Source of the DNA: Meandrina meandrites
Taxonomy: Eukaryota > Cnidaria > Anthozoa > Scleractinia > Meandrinidae
Length of the DNA: 64,000 nt
Direction: 5' to 3'
Assembly (NCBI GenBank): GCA_963693305.1
Contig: OY855903.1
Location: 58,249,350 to 58,313,349, forward strand
Part shown: positions 62,401-64,000 of the stretch, one piece after another
How positions within the stretch are numbered: position 1 is the stretch's first letter
Layout: the number at the start of each line of letters is the position of its first letter
The notes under the pieces: generated by a model
What the model was told of the DNA's origin: nothing
Databases searched by the model: none
The model's input: the letters and a program-made list of their open reading frames with translations, nothing else
Made by a program: the position numbers and the translations under genes

Positions 62401-64000
62401 TCTGATCTAGATCGCGGTCGAGTCAATTTAATTGACGACCATGAAGGTTGTTGTTTCATTGGAATACTATCAGGGCTGCCATAAATCATGAAAGCATCCT
62501 GATACCAAGGCGAGAAGAGAAGGGAATTTATATCTTGTCGGGGGGGATTCTAATTGTCCTGTCGCAAAAAGTATTTTAAGGTTGTTGCAGGCTTAGATAA
62601 TGAGGGTAGTTGATAATGTCGGTCTACTGTAGTCGGTGAAAAATGTTTTCCATTTACGTGGCAAAAAGTTAGGCTCGATTTCCGCCGCTCTCTCGAGTCC
62701 GATCTTTGTTCCTCCCCGAGGAGAGAGAGGAGAGCGGGCTCATTCCCTGGCTGGATTGGTAATCGAGCCTAGTAAAAAGTCTGCGATTATTTTGTTTCCA
62801 TCATGGGTCTTTGTAGTCTCCTTCGCAGCCGTCGTTTGGGCTCGTCACGCAGCGCTCTCTCCCCCACCAACGGGTTGGTGGGGGAGAAGCGTTGCGTGAC
62901 GAGCCCAAACGACGGCTGCGAAGGAGACTAGGGCCTTTGCTCACGAGTTTGTGTTTTTACTCGCAGAACTACAAGCACTCGCTGAGCTGCTTGGAGCTTA
63001 TGGAATGAAGCATTTGGGACAGAAAATGATGCAACAGATCGCGAGCCAAGTTGGCGAGATAAAGGTTTTTAACAGATTTTCCTGTTTTTGAAGTGGATAA
63101 TGTAATTAACAATGGCATCCATCACCAAAAATGGGGTGTACAATTATTTTGGTAACGGTTTCACACTGAAGAAGGACTATTTTATAAGTACACAAAATGA
63201 CACTTTTAGCGCCATTGTTTTAGTTAGCACGTCTTTTGGGATTTTTTTCCCCGCTTTCAGTCTGCACAATTACTTTACGGTCTTTCCTGCGAGAGTCGTA
63301 CATGCTTTCCCGCAAGGACACTAGTTTTCCCCGCGAGAAACCCGTGCGATGTATTCCAGGTGGATCAAAGACCGGACTTAAGATGTAAACATTGAAAATG
63401 TTTATCACTTTTGTTTTCTGTTTGTAACATTAATTTTGTGAGTAGCAGTGACAGATTACGTGTTATGTGTTTTTCTTATTTATTTTCGCCAGTCGAAAAT
63501 AAAACTCTTGGCAATTTGCGGAATTATTGTCATTTGAACCGACAAGTCGTTACAAATACCAAGCTCCTACTCGTCTTCTTGTAGCTTAGTGGTAGCTTAG
63601 TGTAGAGCATCCAGCGCGTATCTTTTTTATTGCAATACACAGAAAAAAAGCAGTACTTACAATGCAATTACTTACATAACTCACGATACAGTTACTTGCT
63701 CACAGTACAATTACTTAAATTCCTTACGATACAATAACTTGCATTACATTAAAAAACAATATAACAATACATCCAAATACTAAAAATATTAACCACCTAT
63801 GTATTTGACAAGGCTATTACACTGGCCAACGGGTATGCAAAAGCTATTACTTCGATTTCTGTTGATTCCTTCGATTCCTGTATTTCTCTTTGAATAGATT
63901 GTGTAACTGATGAAGAAATATGTTTCTCATTGAATGGTTTTGTTTTGTTTCCTGTGTGCAGAAACTCATCATTCAAAACAAGGATGTGTTGACGAGCCTG
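42107..64000 (+). CDS. NCKAP1: NCKAP1 (Nap1/HEM-2/Kette), WAVE complex subunit; 3' end outside window
   Basis: 29 coding exons keep one frame: 42107-42211, 43438-43539, 43715-43810, 44408-44464, 45191-45333, 45772-45862, 46394-46459, 47316-47387, 49650-49698, 49794-49947, 50656-50712, 50937-51033, 51773-51891, 52711-52751, 53132-53223, 54136-54217, 54546-54604, 55491-55636, 55779-55841, 56020-56089, 56446-56565, 58058-58197, 58636-58767, 59120-59198, 60891-60927, 61558-61660, 62063-62184, 62967-63064 and 63962-64000. They give about 877 of the roughly 1,128 residues of human NCKAP1. Conserved blocks include [69 protein letters not shown] and [12 protein letters not shown]. Nap1 pairs with Sra1/CYFIP to hold WAVE inactive until Rac binds. 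WAVE then drives Arp2/3 actin branching at the cell cortex. The protein is helical throughout with no catalytic residues. The basic linker at exon 22 (KKDKNKKN) differs from human. All introns are GT-AG; the donor after exon 28 (gttttt) is weak. Confidence 0.97.
42560..43290 (-). mobile_element. tRNA-derived SINE split by a foldback insertion
   Basis: Read on the minus strand the element starts near 43290 with gacatgcggtggcctaat and a B-box-like gggttcaagaccag. It then carries cttgggcaagacactttac, a motif shared with many invertebrate and CORE-type SINEs. It continues to about 42560 once the palindrome at 42622-43074 is skipped. It lies in NCKAP1 intron 1. Confidence 0.7.
42622..43074. mobile_element. 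Foldback element with tandem-repeat arms, inserted in a SINE
   Basis: The ends catgtactaaaacccgaaac and gtttcgggttttagtacatg are exact inverses. Each arm has an outer block of gaaacg-type units and an inner block of ggctaacc(t/g) units separated by 15-20 bases. The two arms meet near 42850. The 13-bp direct repeat ccccctggatggg (42609-42621 and 43075-43087) flanks it and occurs once in the empty SINE at 25540-25735. There is no ORF of note. Confidence 0.8.
44095..44355. mobile_element. piggyBac-like MITE with TTAA target sites, copy 2
   Basis: TTAA at 44091-44094 and 44356-44359 flanks it. The ends are AGGGACAGTGTC and GACACTGTTCCCT. It is in NCKAP1 intron 3, 52 bases before exon 4. It shares architecture and terminal sequence with 17453-17837. 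Confidence 0.75.
44557..44690. repeat. Foldback MITE in NCKAP1 intron 4
   Basis: The left arm has ttggtttaaagttttcaaac and accagtttgattttta. The right arm has the inverse aaaaatcaaactggttt and ttaaaccaaa. A related one-arm remnant is near 46705-46765. Confidence 0.6.
44994..45011. repeat. Homopolymer G run
   Basis: About 17 Gs in NCKAP1 intron 4. Similar G or C runs occur at 12902, 14647, 24163, 40229, 40507, 45498, 48090 and 54959, mostly in or beside foldback elements. Confidence 0.6.
45498..45541. repeat. C homopolymer followed by (CA)n
   Basis: About 20 Cs run directly into about 11 CA units in NCKAP1 intron 5. Confidence 0.7.
46960..47153. repeat. Foldback MITE in NCKAP1 intron 7
   Basis: The arms contain gactgtttgatctacagtct and its inverse agactgtagatcaaacagtc, plus aaaaatttttaaaaatgatc and gatcgtttttaaaaattttt. 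It is nearly symmetric about 47053. Confidence 0.75.
48838..49025. repeat. 27-bp tandem repeat array
   Basis: About five to six copies of a 27-bp unit of the form gctaaccgcaagcaaac + cggagtgaaa lie in NCKAP1 intron 8, preceded by an A run. Because 27 is divisible by 3, all frames stay open; the plus-strand frame spells VKANRKQTG repeats. This is almost certainly not a real protein. The ctaacc core echoes the inner arm units at 42750-42920 and 26160-26230. Confidence 0.8.
49049..49165. repeat. Degenerate telomere-like repeats
   Basis: aaccctaa units in the first half (49061-49113) and ttagggtta units in the second (about 49119-49160) face each other. They are TTAGGG-type sequence in opposed orientation, directly after the 27-bp array. 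A smaller patch (ttagggttagggttt) is near 44817-44833. Confidence 0.6.
49469..49541 (+). tRNA. tRNA-Thr(GGT)-like gene or tRNA-derived SINE head
   Basis: A 73-base cloverleaf. The acceptor stem GGCTTCA/TGAAGCC, D stem GCTC/GAGC and T stem ACGGG/CCCGT with loop TTCGAAT are perfect. The A box TAGCTCAGTTGG and B box GGTTCGAATCC match consensus. A run of at least nine Ts from 49545 can end Pol III transcription. The loop CTGGTGT gives anticodon GGT. However, the anticodon stem TCACA/CGCGG has two A-C mismatches. Such a defect points to a pseudogene or a SINE-derived copy rather than a working tRNA. It lies in NCKAP1 intron 8, same strand. Confidence 0.55.
51247..51385. repeat. Foldback MITE, 'gagatatgaaattt' family, copy 2
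   Basis: agagatatgaaatttatct, gagtgttcaac and the inverse gttgaacatgag, gaaatttcatatctcc bracket a ctcactcgttcgctgcgctc centre. The related copy is at 10503-10634. A small palindrome of gatatcttcacatgtg units follows at about 51590-51650. It is in NCKAP1 intron 12. Confidence 0.7.
53376..53900 (-). mobile_element. (AAT)n array and possible retroelement tail
   Basis: About 27 uninterrupted AAT units at 53376-53457 lead into AT-rich sequence with no preserved ORF. On the minus strand this resembles a non-LTR element ending in a simple-repeat tail. It is in NCKAP1 intron 15. Confidence 0.4.
54809..55009. repeat. Foldback MITE, 'ccagaaaatatccatac' family, copy 3
   Basis: tgtgtgattccagaaaatat at the left is inverted as atattttctggagccacaca at the right, imperfectly. 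The interior has gaaattcccgggtggagg and gaatttccggagggg. A G homopolymer of more than 20 bases at 54959-54982 lies in the right arm. It is in NCKAP1 intron 17. Confidence 0.75.
55848..55975. repeat. Direct repeat of about 30 bp
   Basis: ttattaatcgtgcgg followed by aactatcacactat occurs twice, about 90 bases apart, in NCKAP1 intron 19. Confidence 0.6.
56733..57102. repeat. Foldback MITE with about 90-bp arms in NCKAP1 intron 21
   Basis: aagtgcatatgaagtaaaaa, gcttgtttttaaggctttt and aataaagatgaatgg are inverted on the right as ccattcgtctttatt, aaaagccttaaaaataagc and ttttttacttcataggcact. Confidence 0.75.
58248..58561. repeat. Inverted-repeat element in NCKAP1 intron 22
   Basis: The ends aagcctggttttcacc and taaaaccaggctt are inverted, with a further inner pair ttttttgcagtccatcga and tcgacggactgcgaaaa. 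Confidence 0.5.
59554..60861. mobile_element. 1.3-kb near-continuous palindrome (foldback element)
   Basis: The ends tacggtggcccacaagtgca and tgcacttgtgggccaccgta are exact inverses, and the symmetry continues almost to the centre near 60200. The outer parts of each arm are arrays of 16-24-bp units (aattcaaatc + a/gcacacc). Next comes unique inverted sequence (gtaccctaatattgtaatcc). The centre is built of short acttgagata / agtaagcaaagtatct units. ggaatg flanks both sides as a short direct repeat. Long ORFs on both strands are translated repeat units. It lies in NCKAP1 intron 24, 29 bases before exon 25. Confidence 0.85.
61103..61422. repeat. Foldback MITE with about 140-bp arms in NCKAP1 intron 25
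   Basis: The ends atactacgctcatcagttga and tcaactgataagcgtagtat are inverted. Inner pairs are gagggaagtttcgcgcccg / gggcgcgaaacctccctc and tattgacgtcat / atgacgtcaata. Confidence 0.8.
61738..61890. repeat. Short dispersed 'gtcacgctaggt' repeats
   Basis: Five to six imperfect copies of a unit like agtcacgctaggtcatgct spaced 20-45 bases apart, in NCKAP1 intron 26. Confidence 0.5.
62668..62772. repeat. Foldback with 'taggctcgatt' ends
   Basis: ttaggctcgatttccgccgctctctc at the left is partly inverted at the right by aatcgagccta, and an inner ctcctcggggaggaac-type pair is present. It sits just before the perfect hairpin at 62815. Confidence 0.5.
62815..62929. repeat. Near-perfect hairpin MITE, about 55-bp arms
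   Basis: tagtctccttcgcagccgtc, gtttgggctcgtcacgcagc and cccccaccaac on the left are matched on the right by gttggtggggg, gcgttgcgtgacgagcccaa and gacggctgcgaaggagacta. The arms show only a few mismatches and there is almost no loop, which suggests recent insertion. It is in NCKAP1 intron 27, 37 bases before exon 28. Confidence 0.85.
63576..63900. repeat. tRNA-like fragment and AT-rich retroelement-like sequence
   Basis: tgtagcttagtggtag resembles a tRNA D-arm (A-box) segment with a partial duplication, but no T-arm follows. It is joined to sequence repeating cttac and acaattactt units (63650-63740). It is probably a decayed SINE or retroelement piece, in NCKAP1 intron 28. Confidence 0.35.

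Overview
This window is animal nuclear DNA, most likely from an anthozoan cnidarian and probably a stony coral. The genes are intron-rich with GT/AG splice sites. The encoded proteins are close to their human counterparts in length and sequence. Intergenic and intronic DNA is crowded with short foldback (inverted-repeat) elements of a style I associate with coral genomes. The taxon is an inference; no sequence here names the species.

Layout, left to right: (1) 1-3776 is a nest of foldback elements without genes. (2) 3777-4889 (-) is a single-exon class A GPCR. (3) 7952-10320 (-) is RPL15, with a non-coding first exon at about 11665-11696. It is divergent from GID8 at 11856-12542 (+). (4) 15453-15959 (-) is MRPL13, divergent from NUP35 at 16167-23863 (+, 11 coding exons). 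(5) 28965-31311 (+) is a compact PHF13-type PHD-finger gene with 6 coding exons. (6) 33922-38047 (+) encodes a small predicted type I membrane protein with one IGFBP N-terminal domain. (7) 42107 to the window end (+) is NCKAP1, the Nap1/HEM subunit of the WAVE complex, with 29 coding exons visible and the 3' end outside the window.

The genes form no shared pathway. RPL15 and MRPL13 serve cytosolic and mitochondrial translation. GID8 belongs to the CTLH/GID ubiquitin ligase. NUP35 belongs to the nuclear pore. The PHF13-like protein probably reads histone H3K4 methylation. NCKAP1 controls Arp2/3 actin assembly. NUP35 and NCKAP1 lie on the same strand about 18 kb apart, and as I recall they are also close neighbours at human 2q32.1, so this may be deep microsynteny.

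The most striking non-genic feature is the density and nesting of foldback elements. They include a roughly 1.3-kb palindrome ending about 30 bp before an NCKAP1 exon, and a foldback with tandem-repeat arms inserted in a SINE with a visible 13-bp direct repeat. There is also a family with TTAA target sites. I found no CRISPR array, operon, intact transposase or reverse transcriptase, and no clearly new biochemical system.
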